Origin: Phytophthora hibernalis
Lineage: Eukaryota; Oomycota; Peronosporomycetes; Peronosporales; Peronosporaceae
Direction: 5' to 3'
Length of the DNA: 64,000 bases
NCBI GenBank assembly: GCA_012656075.1
Contig: JAAKBF010000010.1
Span: 558,001 to 622,000 of the forward strand
Part shown: positions 22,744-34,294 of the stretch, piece after piece
How positions within the stretch are numbered: position 1 is the first letter of the stretch
Layout: every line of letters begins with the position of its first letter
The notes under the pieces: generated by a model
Told to the model about the DNA's origin: nothing
Seen by the model: the letters and a program-made list of their open reading frames with translations, nothing else
Database searches by the model: none
Position numbers and translations under genes: made by a program

Positions 22744-23956
22744 TTATTGGAATAAAGCCCAATATCGAGCAAATGTGAAGGATTCATTTCTACAGGAATT
22801 GTTTTTCCTCAAGACCAATTCAACAATAATAAATTGGTGCAGCTCGCCTGGAAGCGATTCTTCAGTTGTCAATTTCAGCATTCCGCACTCAAGACAACTG
22901 TGTGTTTGAACTAGGTAGCCACTGTTTCTTGTTTAAATAAAACTACCACTGGCTCGTGCGTCAAGATGACAAATTCTAGTATCTACTAACGTTACGTAGT
23001 ATTTGTTGTCTCCGCCAAGTCTTCGGGTCGTACGCAGGACTGCTTGCTCGAAGGAAGATATTTTGATGAAGTGCAACGCGTGTGGATTTCTGCTGCGTCA
23101 GGATGTTTCTACCGGTACAATTATTTACATTGATCGAGCTGCATTCCGTATCAAACATCAGTGTACATGCACAGTATTAATAGTGAAAGTAGTGAGCGCA
23201 AACCCATCCTTCTCATGGTTGAAGCCAAATTTTAGCGCAAAGGACCTGGCGAGGAGGACACGCCCACAACAACTGTACGAGTACTTAATGCAGAAGCGCC
23301 ACGCATGTTAACAAATATAATGGCCTAGTCGCCAGCCCGGTATTTTACATGAAAGTGGTTACTGTGCCCATCTAATTGTATAGTGTAAACCGTATAGTTT
23401 CCAACTAACATATGACATATCCGGATGCGTATAAAGATGTGTTTGGGACAGGTACAACAGACAAGCTACTGTATACTGTCAGCTGAGCCCAATAGCCTGC
23501 GGTATTTACATCTCTGTAATAGAGCGTGGCTATCCCTGGTTCTGTTTCCGCTTTGTGGGCGTAGGTCACCTACTAGGTGACCTCAGTATGTGTGCAACAG
23601 GCAATACAATACATGTACAAATGTAATGGCCATCGTCAACTCACACACTGAACAGATGCAAGAAGAGAACCGAGCCTTGTATCTATTTGTCGATCCAAAT
23701 ATTCCTTGTTCGGCAACACTTCCATTGATGCCAAAAGCTCAAAAGCCGACGGCTCAAACTTTGACTCAAAGTCGTATGGCTGCGTGCACTTCAGAATCAC
23801 TATCGATTGTGATGATACCAAGAAAAGCTTGGACGATTGTGGGAATTGGACAGCAAAGCAGGTGTCGGACAGTGTGAGATCGAACGATAGGTTTCCCAGC
23901 CCATTTCGTTTTCTTCTGTCCGAACTGACTTGGTAGCTGGTGCAGCAGCTTCAGAA
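22744..23956. other. intergenic, hydrolase A to B
   Basis: No gene recognised. Two short frames (23003-23311, 23590-23877) show no motif. Confidence 0.4.
23901..23914 (+). promoter_or_regulatory. possible oomycete initiator upstream of hydrolase B
   Basis: CCATTTCGTTTTC resembles the oomycete initiator (a C-A-T-T-Y core followed by a pyrimidine-rich flank) and lies 56 nt before the ATG at 23957. Hydrolase D has a similar site at the same distance. Position and core are visible; function is inferred. Confidence 0.35.
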
Positions 23957-25565
23957 ATGGCGGCATCACGGCTGATCTTCTTCGTGGCATTTGCGGCAAT
24001 TATCGCGTTTGCCGTTGCGATTCCGCGGCAGGAACGACTTCTCCAGACCACAGGGACCACATTGGAATGGCCTGCTTTGCGACTCCACATGACCATCAAG
24101 AAAGACTCCATGAAGGTGAACGGCCAGGCTAATTTCGACATGTACGCCAACGCCAACGTCTTGGAGGGCAATAAAAAAGTGCTTTACGATGTCTACGCGA
24201 CTTTCACGGAAGCCAAGACCCTGTACAACTACACACTCGTGGACGGTGTCGGGTACTCGGAAGGAACCCCGTACACAACTGGCAGCTCTTCGGGTGTCCC
24301 AACACCTCACGTAAAGTGCCTGGACACCGAATCGGGCAAACTTCCCGCGGTCAACGCTATCATCGCTGCCATCAACGAAGCCAAGAACAGCAGCGTGAAT
24401 AGTGCTGATCCTACTACTCAGTGTTGGACTGGTAACCTCTACAAGACCGCGCTGAATGGCGTCGACTACACAGTGTGCGGCTCGGAAGTGGGCTTTAACG
24501 TACAGAGCGTCGATATGGACATTTCGGCGTACTATTTGGACACACCAATCGCCATTGTGGCCCCGACAGTCGATCCCAAGAACAAATGTCCGGCGAAGGC
24601 TTTGGCGAGCTCGGTCTCCCCAATCGGACACTCCCTACTCACGGGTCAGCCGATTTCTACGACCACTACAAGAATGCTGAAAGCGGACTTTGAGATCTCG
24701 CTGGGGATAACCCGAAGTGTTCGTGCAAGTCCACGCCTCGTCCGTGCATTTTCATCCATGGTCAGGGAATCACGCCCGAAATGGCGGACAACCAGGACTC
24801 GTTTCCGAAGTATTGGGGAAATTTGACGGATCACGCACCGTGCTGTTCGTCGATGAAATACGCGCGACTTGAGACGATCAACAATGCTTGGACGGATGAT
24901 ACCCTGCAGCAGCAAGTCTGCGATCGTGTACTTGCAGTGAGTGATTCCAGCATCAAGACCACAATTGCTGACACAATCGTTGTCACCCACTCGATGGGCA
25001 ACTTGATGCTGGCTGGAGCGATTGCCAACGGGAAGTGCAAACTTGACTCCAGTGCGGATTGGGTTGGCTTGGCAGGGCCTATGAAAGGAAGCATGGGCTC
25101 AGATTTCACTCAATCTTCTTGCGCTGGCAAAACGAATGCCATCGCAGAGAAGTATGGAAACATCACTGGCAAATGCCCGGTCAAGGAATCAGTGATTTCG
25201 TTGGCGTATGAGGGTGAAAGTCACAGCTCTCCGGATCTTGATGCCGCCTACAAATCTGCCCAGAAGGCATACATGGCGAACGTGGACGCTCTGATGTGCG
25301 GCGAAGGCTACTCAGGACTTCTTTCGACCTACCAAGCGCAGTTTTGGATGCTCGGGGTTATCGTCCCTCACAAGTCCAAGAAGAACGACGGCATGGTGGA
25401 ATTCGACAGTTGTGCAGTTGACTTCCCTACTCCAACTTCGGCAACACCTGGCACGATCGCTTTTACAGAACCAAACTCAACCATTTCGATATGCAGTTTC
25501 TCTCGGGTGATTCACTCCTGGATATGGCCAAGATGCCTTTGAAGTGGTTTGAGTGCCTGCTATAA
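23957..25565 (+). pseudogene. secreted alpha/beta-hydrolase, copy B (two single-base frame breaks)
   Basis: ATG 23957 opens a signal peptide (AASRLIFFVAFAAIIAFAVA). The N-terminal module begins LEWPALRLHMTIKKDSMKV and has all family blocks. The frame breaks near 24705, at a run of G just before the Cys-rich linker, and again near 25430 in a run of C; both fit one missing base. The hydrolase part has an HGQG oxyanion-type turn, HAPCCSSMKY, elbow VVTHSMGNLMLAG, and the C-terminal NDGMVEFDSC, LNHFDMQF and PLKWFECLL blocks. With both breaks ignored the copy is complete, and no nonsense substitution was seen. It may be intact in the organism if the breaks are consensus errors. It ends 110 bp from the stop of the convergent copy C. 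Confidence 0.78.
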
Positions 25566-25675
25566 GTTGATGTTGTGCTGGTGAGTGCAATCGTGTTACT
25601 AGACCTCAGTTCGCTGAGTAAAGATGTTAAAACGGGTATTTGTTTGTGTATCTTACTATTCCAATTGCGTCGATC

Positions 25676-26712
25676 CTAAAGCAGACACTCGAACCATTTG
25701 ATAGGCATCTTCTGTTCATTCGAGTCGGACTCACGATACAGAAACTCACTGTCATAATGGTTCAGCTTCGTCCGGTAAAAGGGAGACCGCCAAGAATTGT
25801 AAAACTTCGATTCGGGGATGTCCGCAGCGCAGCTCGTGAACTCCACCATTCCGTCGTTTTCCTTCGACTTGTACGGAACAAGTCCGCCAAGAACCCAAAA
25901 CTCAGCTTGGTACTTTGACGGTAGTCCAGAAAATCCATCGCTACACATGAGTGCAGAAACATTTGTCGAGTAAGCCTTTTGAGCTGCTGTGTACGCTGCA
26001 TCGAGCTCGGTCGAACTGTAGTTCCCTCCCTGACTGGGAAGTGACGTCAGCGCCTTCGTTGGAGGACATCGTCCAGTAATGTTAGCGACTTTCTCCAATA
26101 CGGCATTTGTATCTCCAGCACAAGATGCTTGAACAAAGTCCGATGCCATACTTCCCTGCATTGGGCCAGCCATGCCTACCCATGTCGAGCTCGAATCCAA
26201 ACTGCATTTTCCAGTAGCAATCGCTCCAGCCAGCATCAAATTGCCCATCGAATGGGTAATCAAGATGGTGTCTGCAACCACGGTGTTCGAGCTTCTCGTA
26301 CTCACTGCCACTGCGCGATCGCAGACTTTCTGCTGCAAAGTGTTGTTTGTCCAGCCGTTGTCGACCGTATTCAGCACAGTATACTTCATCGACGAGCAGC
26401 ATGGGGCATGGTCGGTCAAGTTGCCCCAGTAGTAGGAAAACGAATCGACGTTGGTAGGTTCTTCCTCGTCGACGCCCATACCGTGAATAAAGAGGCACGG
26501 GCGCTTCGTTGACTTGCACTGCAAGGTTCTTCGTTGGACGAGCCGTCATCGTCATCAGACCAGAAGTCGAAATCAAATTCGGCTTTCAACTTCCTCTCCG
26601 TCGCTGCCGCATCTTGAACATCGCGCTTCTCCTGAAACGCAGATTGAGTTGCGGATACTTGGAGTGAGATCGTTATGAAGATTGTGGCCCAACTCAGAAA
26701 ACGTGACGACAT
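25676..26712 (-). pseudogene. short alpha/beta-hydrolase, copy C (signal peptide plus hydrolase domain only)
   Basis: ATG 26712 starts a good signal peptide (MSSRFLSWATIFITISLQVS). After a charged segment it goes straight to LKAEFDFDFWSDDDD, the sequence that in the other copies lies between the N-terminal module and the hydrolase domain. The 230-residue module is therefore absent, and the rest is colinear with the family: CKSTKRPCLFIHGMGVDEEE, HAPCCSSMKYT, elbow ITHSMGNLMLAG, CAGDTNAVLEKVANITG, NDGMVEF, LNHYDSEF, MPIKWFECLL. One frame break near 26515 (one missing base) separates the signal peptide region from the domain. No nonsense codon was found. Everything expected of a catalytic domain is present. 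Confidence 0.78.
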
Positions 26713-26732
26713 CGACGAGAAGTTGGGTGGCG

Positions 26733-26749
26733 GAAGAATGCAAAATGAA
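26733..26749 (-). promoter_or_regulatory. possible oomycete initiator upstream of hydrolase C
   Basis: On the minus strand TTCATTTTGCATTCTTCC lies about 20-40 nt before the ATG at 26712. It matches the C-A-T-T-Y initiator core with a pyrimidine-rich flank. Inferred from pattern only. Confidence 0.35.
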
Positions 26750-28088
26750 TTGTAAGTCGATTCGAGCTGGTCAAACTTTCGAGCCTCGAAGCTGCTTTTG
26801 AGATCCACTCTCAGCGTCAACATGATTTGCGTGGGTAAATCGTTGGCAGTGCCAATTGCACTGCCATCGGCACTGGTACATGTAGTGAAGATTGCGCTTA
26901 GCCTGATCCTAAATATATGCGATACATGTAGTGCTTGCTGCACATGGTGCAGTAATCAACAGATTGAACATGGGTCCCCACGGGGTTTTCGGCAGCTGAC
27001 ACCGCCGGATACTTTCTGAGGAAACGCAAACACTGGTTGGTGTCACAAACATGGGCATGCATTTCCTGGTACATGCTTACGCGGCGCCACTTGCACTACA
27101 TGTACATGTACATCATTTAGTGCAAGTGACGCCGCGTAAGCGAAGTCTATAATACCGCTACATAGGAGTGCCGAAAACAAAATGGCCTGCCTGGTACAAA
27201 TTTTGGGGGCTCGATTTTCACGGAAGTTACGACTTCTCCTTGGCCTGCAGCCCAAAATGGCGCCTGCTGTAAAGACCACCAGCCTTGCAACCTCTCCCCA
27301 AGTCATGGTCCAAAAAAATGTTGCTCTCACTCCCTCCTCCTCTCTTCATCATTGAGGAATCTCTCGAAAGTCATAATTTACTCAGAACCTGGTTTGGAGT
27401 TGAAGCGTTTGAAGTGAAATTGGGAAACTCGATGTTGTCACAAGGGCCAAAAATCGGGGTCGCTTCGTGAGATACACCATGAGCCGGGGCCATTGGATAG
27501 TTGCTTTGTTTGGATTGATACCTCGCCTCATGCACCGCTCGATGTAGGCAAAGTCCCACTAAGTCGATACACACCGGAAATGTTGGAAGCGGTATCAAAG
27601 CCGTACATACCTGGAGTTTCTGCTTCTGCCGCACAAAAATCATCCTCGCGACGGAATGGTCGAGGTCTCTTGGTTTAGAAGCTAATAGTGGCGTCGTAGA
27701 TGCAATGGCATTTGAAGGGGTTCCGAGGAGGTTTTAAGAGTTCGAAGGGGTCGTTCAGTTTTGTCCAAGGTTCGAGTACTTTTATACTTTTAAGTAAAAA
27801 ATGGATGTGGGTTCTAAATCAACTTCTATTTAAACCCCCACACTTACACGTTGTTTTTGACAACATGTGTGAAGAAGGAACTCTTCGCCTGTTTCCACAC
27901 ATGTTGTATATACTACATGTTAAAGACACTGAAATGCACAGGGCTAGGACTTAAAAACTCACAAAAACTCCACCTTTTACAAGAGAAAGGTACTAAGACT
28001 GTCGCAATGATTGCTGACTTTGACCTCGTGGGAATCTGCCACCCGCCACTTATTTCGAGTCATTCGAGAAAAAGCGGAGAGAGGGAAA
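26750..28088. other. intergenic; holds a strong hairpin
   Basis: No gene is recognised. The notable object is the inverted repeat at 27075-27141, listed separately. TACATGTA octamers cluster between 26870 and 27110. Confidence 0.45.
27075..27141. repeat. 24 bp inverted repeat (hairpin) with TACATGTA loop
   Basis: GCTTACGCGGCGCCACTTGC at 27075 and its complement ending at 27141 pair over 24 bp with one mismatch, around a 19 nt loop made of overlapping TACATGTA. It could be a foldback transposon footprint or a structured terminator-like RNA; no adjacent gene decides this. Confidence 0.8.
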
Positions 28089-28355
28089 ATGATGGCACGT
28101 CGCGAGACACGCAGTGAGTTGGAGGCGTTCCGCGCACGCCTGCAAGGAAGAACGCCGGAGGATTGGCAGCGTTTGATCGCCCAGCACAAGGCGTACGTGA
28201 ACGGGCAGAGGGATACGGATTCTGACTTCGGCGATCAAGCCATGGTGGACGCGCAGACGAAGGTGGGCCCGCAGACGACGGTGGACGCACAGACGGCGAC
28301 GGTCGGTCTGCTGACGACGTCGGTGGGCCCGCAGATGATGGATCCCGCGCGCTAG
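28089..28355 (+). other. small unrecognised ORF with VDAQT/VGPQT repeats
   Basis: The frame from ATG 28089 encodes about 88 residues. The first half is charged and helical (RRETRSELEAFRARLQGRTP, then WQRLIAQHKAYVNGQ). The second half repeats VDAQT, VGPQTT, VDAQTAT, VGPQMM. It precedes a piggyBac-like fragment and may be the N-terminal part of the same decayed transposase gene, but I cannot show that. Confidence 0.35.
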
Positions 28356-28463
28356 ATTGCAGCGCCCCTCGCCACCCTCCGGGTGGCAAGACTTCTTCGT
28401 AGATATTCATGACCAGTTGCGCCTGCAGCGCTACTCGCTGTAACTGTCCGTGCGCTTTCGATA

Positions 28464-28765
28464 GTACTACAAGACAATTTTATTGGGCTTCGTGGATATG
28501 GCGATCGTGAACGCATACATCGTCTATCGCGAGGCCCAGAAGCTGATAGGTGAACCTGCTGCTGATCATGCTGAGTTTCTGACAGAGTTGCAGGCATAAC
28601 TTCTACAAGTCACTGCTGCCGACTTCATTGATTTGCGATCGTATTCGGCCGAACCACTACCCAGGGAACACGATGACATACCACCACATCTGGCATGTCA
28701 TGTGGAAGAACGGACAAGAGCGTCCGCGCCCTCGTGTGGGCCGCGATATTCAGATGCGAGGTCTC
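28464..28765 (+). pseudogene. probable piggyBac-like transposase C-terminal fragment
   Basis: The plus-strand frame reads YYKTILLGFVDMAIVNAYIV, then YREAQKLIGEPAADHAEFLT and ELQA, a stop, and continues in frame with LLQVTAADFIDLRSYS. The FVDMAIVNAYIVY block resembles the end of the catalytic domain of piggyBac-type (DDE_Tnp_1_7) transposases, where a helix with a conserved N-A-Y precedes a variable tail. No catalytic Asp block and no TTAA-flanked ends were found. The call rests on this one block. Confidence 0.5.
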
Positions 28766-30646
28766 GGAAAGAAGTGCCGACGTGCTGTCGGCGATGGAGA
28801 TGGTAGCGACGACAGCAGTGCAGAGGGAAGAGACGGAGAGGGTGGTGGCGAGGGCGGCGGCGGCAGCGGTGGGGAGGGCGGTCGTTCTAGCGGCGGCGAG
28901 GGCGGTCGTGCCACAGGTGAGGAGGGAAGCAGTGACAAAGAATGAAGTTTTTCGTTACATAGCTAACCGGGTCAAAACTTTTCCGTTGCAATCATTGTTG
29001 ACGTTACGCAAAGCCAATACATTTTGTGTGAAGTTTGTTCAGATCCAGTAAAAAGGACATCTCGAACATGTATGCTATACGCCCTGTCAGAATGCGTTGC
29101 TGCACTGTGGGTGCCTTTGTCAACATGGAGGTGCATAGTGCTGCAAATAAGCTCGCAATCATTGTATCACCAGCCAGGTGATCTTACCGCAGAACATAAA
29201 ATCGTATCGTACTTTTTTCATCATTTACAAATTTCTGGAAGATGTTAGCTCTACATGTACAAATCATAACCCGTACGTGAACGAAATATGCTGTCGTTGA
29301 TATACGAAAGAGAGACTGAGATCGAGGAGCATTGAATGCAGCGAAAGCTTCACTGATACATAATATATTTTTTCAGACAGCAACTCAAACGAACCACACG
29401 TGAAGGAGAGTTGATTCTGCGACCTCGCAACCGGATTGTAATGACCGCGACGATGAGCAATACGAATTACTTCAAATAAATGGGCATGTACGTGTATAGG
29501 ACACTGCCAGTTTCTATGAGGTGGACGGTGGCAGCAAGTGTAAATATGAAGATGACAACGAAAGTACAGGCGAAAGTGAGGCTAGCGAGATCTGTAGAGC
29601 AACATTTGTGACGAACGCGAAGCTTTTGAGAACGGCAGCGATGATGAGGATGTTGATTGCGAAAATAACGAAGATCCGGCGAAAAGCAACTTACTACAGC
29701 AGAGGTGCACTAGAATTAAAAGGAATTAAGGTTCCTCTTAGTAAACAGGTATTCCCACCAAAACTACCCACAAGGCAGACTGGAAATCTTAACAACTTAC
29801 TTGAAGTATTTGATGCCTGCTCGAGATCTCAAAACTTAGTTGCCAGCAATCATGGAAGATCACATTGCCCAACCGTCGAGTGCTTTGACTTCTGCTGGCA
29901 TTGCAGTTACCTGATGAACAAAGCGGCGAACATTCAATAGTCCTTGCATCTCAATATTCAAATACAGTGCTGTACATGCATGTCCTGGGTAGTCGTATCT
30001 GGTGCTGGTCCTTGCGTTTGTTTCTTGGTCACATGATGACGAGGCTGAATTTATGCGAATATGACATGCAGTACGTGTGATAGTTGAAAAATGTTGCCGG
30101 TGCCCTGAAAGGAGTCCTACAATAAGCTGTCGATTGAGATCAGCCTCTTTCTTGGTGGAGAACGAGCATTTGAAGGAAGATACCTCAGAAATATCTTTTC
30201 GGAACTACTTTCTTTTACCTGCCCAGTGCTACTTCACATTTTGAACACATTTGGGAGCCGGCAAATCAAAGTTAAGATTTTTTCCTGGTTCAAGTGCGTT
30301 GAAGTGGAGCGCATTGAACCTCGCCCGACTCATAAAGTCGTTTCTACACTGATTCGCTGATGGCGATGTTTTGCCAACAAGTCGGAGCTTTTGATGGGGG
30401 ATTGTTCGGAGTGCAAAATGTGCCAAATCAAAGCGTAGGCGATCGAACGGCAAAACTCCATACAAATTGCAGTCTCGATCGATTTTAACTGCATCATCGC
30501 CCACCTTCCTCATGTCAGTCCATCGGATGTGCTCAAATTCACGATTAGCATTGGCTCACGTCTTAGCTGCCCCCCAGTTCAGTTTTCATTTTCCTGTCCA
30601 GAGCAACAACTCCAATAATACGTCTCGAGAACTTGTTACCACCAAG
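28766..30646. other. mostly non-coding; two unrecognised frames
   Basis: 28770-28945 is a GGC/GAG-rich low-complexity run that opens Gly- and Pro-rich shadow frames. 29521-29940 is a 139-codon plus frame starting with an acidic stretch (YEDDNESTGESEASE); the neighbouring frame is also acidic. I cannot assign either. Confidence 0.35.
30586..30594 (+). promoter_or_regulatory. possible oomycete initiator upstream of hydrolase D
   Basis: TCATTTTCC matches the initiator core and lies 61 nt before the ATG at 30647, close to the spacing seen for copy B. Confidence 0.35.
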
Positions 30647-32229
30647 ATGAGGTTCTGTCTGTTTTACGTGGCGCTGATCTTAGCAACGTGGTTGGCGCTG
30701 TCGACGGAGGTAACTGGGATTCAAAACGTTAAAGCTCCAAATTGGCCAGCTCTGCGACTCCACTTTACTCTCAAGCGCAGCTCCATGAACATCTACGGGC
30801 AGTCGGACTTCTCAATGTACGCCAACCCTGTTGTCTCGGACAAAGAGGGCAAGGTGTTCTACGATGTATTTGCCACGTTTGAGCAAGACCAAACGATCCA
30901 CAATTACACGCTAGTCGACGGCGTTGCCTACATCTCAACAACGCTGGAGAATAATGCAGCCGCTCCATCCGTGGAGTGCCTGGACTCTGAATCACGGAAA
31001 CTTCCTCCGGTCAACACGATCGTTAGTTCACTTAACGAAGCCGTTGCAGTCTCAACTGCGCCGGGAAGTGAGAACAATTCAATCAACTGTCAGAAGGAGA
31101 ACCTTTTAAAGTTACGATTGCAGGCATTAACCTCGCGTTGTGCAGTTCGGGTTCGTCGGGGTTTACGATGTACGGAAGTGATATGGATGTTGTCGTTCAG
31201 TACCTCGAGAGTCATATCGACATTGAAGTACCAAATGATGACTCCGACGAATGCACGGTTGTGGTGTCCTCTAGCTCCGTGACTTCTATCGGGCGATCCC
31301 TTCTCACTGGAGAGCCGATTGCGGATGCAACGAGAAAACTTAAGGCTGCGTTTGACTTCTCGCTCGAAGATTTGTCCTCGTGTTCGTGCAAGTCGAATCC
31401 GCGCCCGTGTATTTTCATTCATGGGCTTGGTGTCAAGGAGGAAGTGCCGCACAATGAGGACTCATTTTCGTATTGGGGTGACGATTTGATCGGTCATACG
31501 CCCTGCTGCTCCTCGGTGAAGTTTGCGCACCTGAACACGGTGAACAACACGTGGACTAGCGAAACCCAACAAGAGAAAGTTTGCAACCGCGCACTTGCAG
31601 TGAGCAATGCCAGCACAAAGTCGGTTATCACAGATATCATCGTTGTCACGCACTACATGGGCAATCTGATGTTTGCCGGTGCATTAGCGACTGGAAAATG
31701 CAGTTTGGACTCGAGTTCGACTTGGGTAGGAATGGCGGGGCCGATGGTCGGAAGCATGGCCTCTGACTTTGTGCAAGAAACTTGTGCCGGCGAGACTGTC
31801 AGGTTCTGGGAAGATGTGGGCGATATCACCGGACGATGTCCTCCGACCACGGGATTGAAATCTCTCGCGTACCAGAATGGGAACTTCAGTTCAAAAACGC
31901 TGGATGCCGCGTATGAAGCCGCCCAGGAAGCCTATCGGACGAATGTATTTGCTCTCATGTGTGGCAAGTCCTATTCGGGGCTGACATCAAAGTACCAGGC
32001 CAAATTCTGGGTCTTGGGCCACACGATCCCTCACAAGTCTAAGCACAACGATGGAATGGTGGAGGTTCAAAGCTGCGCCAATGGGATCCCTGAATCCAAG
32101 TTCGGCGACAATTGGTGAGATCGCTACTACATGACCAAGCTAAATCATTATGACATGCAGTTCTTAGCAGGTGATGCAGTTCTGGACGGTGCCAAGATGC
32201 CTGTAAAGTGGTTCGAGTGACTGCTGTAG
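30647..32229 (+). pseudogene. secreted alpha/beta-hydrolase, copy D (nucleophile Ser replaced by Tyr, nonsense codons)
   Basis: ATG 30647 opens a signal peptide (RFCLFYVALILATWLALST). The N-terminal module is complete (NWPALRLHFTLKRSSMNIY, YNYTLVDGVAY-type and INFALC-type blocks). One frame break near 31110 fits one missing base in a run of T. The linker SCSCKSNPRPC and HGLG turn are normal, but the nucleophile elbow reads VVTHYMGNLMF: Tyr replaces the catalytic Ser. Two TGA codons appear near the end, at 32116-32118 and at 32218-32220 where the other copies have the Cys of WFECLL. These are substitutions, not indels, so this copy is a pseudogene regardless of consensus quality. Confidence 0.8.
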
Positions 32230-32586
32230 ATTAACTAGAAATCTCACTTGACGTGAAACAAAGCATAAACTCCGTGTTATTGTGACTCTGTCTCTGTCGA
32301 GGTTGGAAGCACTCGATTCCAGCGGAAAAACTTAAATGAGCCGTGAGCTCTACATGTATAAGTTACCTCCGTTCGAGTTTCATAGCGCAATGCAATGTCC
32401 ACTTCCGCACGGTGATTGCTGATGATTGCTGAGGCACATTGCTTCAACGTGTTTCGTGTTGGCCTTTGGTTCACTATGGACTCACCATCCATGATGCTTG
32501 CCGAGTTTCATTAATTAATCGCGCACTCTTCGTACACATGTCAAAAGCTGGCTGACGTTGACGCTACGGTAAGACATTGCAGCGAA

Positions 32587-33710
32587 ATGTCTTCCTTCCA
32601 ACTATGCATTTACCTGTGCTTCGTAATAATTCTTGCGCTGATCCAGACATCACCAGCTCGGCAAAATGGTGATCACCGTTTGCGAAAACAACAGACCACG
32701 GCAACCGACTGGCCATCCCTTCGATTCCAATTTACGCTCAAGCGCAGCTCCATGAAGATGTTTGGTGTATCAGATTTCTCCATACTCGCCAACCCCGTTG
32801 TGTCGGAGGATGGTGCAAGTGTGCTTTACGACGCTTTTGCAACTTTCTCGGAAGACACAACATGCTACAACTATACTCTCGTGGATGGCTCTGCGTTCAT
32901 TTCGAGAAGTTCTTTGGGAAATACTACCACCATCCCGACGGTATCGTGTCTCGGCTCAGAATCGGGCAATTTACCGCCGATTAACTCGATTGTGAGTGGG
33001 ATAAATGAAGCGACTGAGATGGCTGCGAGTAGCATTGACGCCAATGGTTGTACAACTGGAAGTTTGTTCATGGTGTCGATTAATGACATCGACTTCTCAT
33101 TGTGATCCGGATCGTCGAGTCTGAAGCTTTACGGAGATGACATGAACATTGGAGTGGAGTATCTGGACACACAAGTGAAGATTTTGCTACCTGATGAGGC
33201 ATCGGGCGAGTGCAAGACGACTGTGTCACCATTCCTAATGTCGTTGATTGGAAAATCGCTGCTCACGGGACAGTTCGTTTCCAACAATGTGAGAAATCTG
33301 AAAGCTGAGTTTGTCTTTACGTTTTGGTCGGATGATTCATTCCGAAAGCGGTTCTGAGGATCAGCATCATCCTGAAAAACCTGGTTGTCAACACCGCGTC
33401 CATGTATCTTCATCCACGGCATGGGAATTGATAGGGACGAGCCTGAGAATGTCAATTCATTCCTGTATTACTGGGGCAATTTGACCGACCACGCGCCGTG
33501 CTGCTCGTCAATGAAGTTTACGGTCTTGGACACGGTAAACAATAATGACACGCAGCAGCAAAAAGTCTGTGACCGAGCTCTTGCAGTCAGCGAAACTAGC
33601 ACGGGATCCGATATCACGGACACCATAATCGCGTCTGGAAAATGCAGCTTAGATTCAAGCTCCACCTGGCTGGCCCGATGAAAGGAAGCATATTAATAAC
33701 CGTGAAGTTG
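32587..33710 (+). pseudogene. secreted alpha/beta-hydrolase, copy E (truncated, elbow deleted)
   Basis: ATG 32587 opens a signal peptide (SSFQLCIYLCFVIILALIQT) and an intact N-terminal module (TDWPSLRFQFTLKRSSMKMF). The same frame stays readable to about 33680 but carries TGA codons at 33103, 33355 and near 33373. The hydrolase part begins (RPCIFIHGMGIDRDEPEN, HAPCCSSMKFT) and then runs from DITDTII directly to ASGKCSLDSSSTW: the HSMG elbow and neighbouring residues are missing. The homology ends about 33710, before the last third of the domain. It lies 358 bp downstream of copy D and probably arose by tandem duplication. Confidence 0.8.
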
Positions 33711-34294
33711 AATTCTCTCCCTCCTCTCTCTCTATTAATACATGTACCGGTATTATCTCTGGGGATGAGGTCCCAATGGCAAGCTCGTACCCAATACGTG
33801 CAACCAGGATCTAAACATGCTCAAGACAACATGGCTAGGACTCTGTGGAGACACATCGCGACGTGGGTGGTTCAGGAAACTACATGCACTCAATTAGCAG
33901 CCCTGGATATGTATCAACCTGAGAACCTTCCACGATGAAACCTAAATACTGTTCACCGCTTCTCATGTTCGTCTCCCTACGCTGGACCACCACGTTTTTG
34001 AAACTCATTCTTCTATTTGTTTACAACATTGGGCATAGTACCGGAGGGCGGGTTCCAAGCGGCGACTCCGCAAACGCGGTGAAAGCCTCAACTGTAGAAA
34101 CATGATGCCGATACGTGTTTAATCAAAGCAGCTCACCACCATTTCATTCGACTTTCAGGGTTGGCCCGGGCGCTTGCCCATACTGCCTTTAGCTTGGTTC
34201 TACTTTCGAGTCCAGCTACTTCATCTTCAGATAAAAAGTATTATTTTGCTATTGCTTCATTGTGCACTGCAGCAACACATCTCGGTGCCTAACT
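33711..34294. other. intergenic, nothing recognised
   Basis: Unrelated sequence directly abuts the truncated end of hydrolase E, beginning with CT-rich sequence and a TACATGTACCGGTA double motif near 33735. Confidence 0.45.

Noticed and set aside
28750..28945. Gly/Glu-rich and Pro-rich frames on opposite strands
   Set aside because: Low-complexity GGC/GAG run; both strands open for composition reasons.
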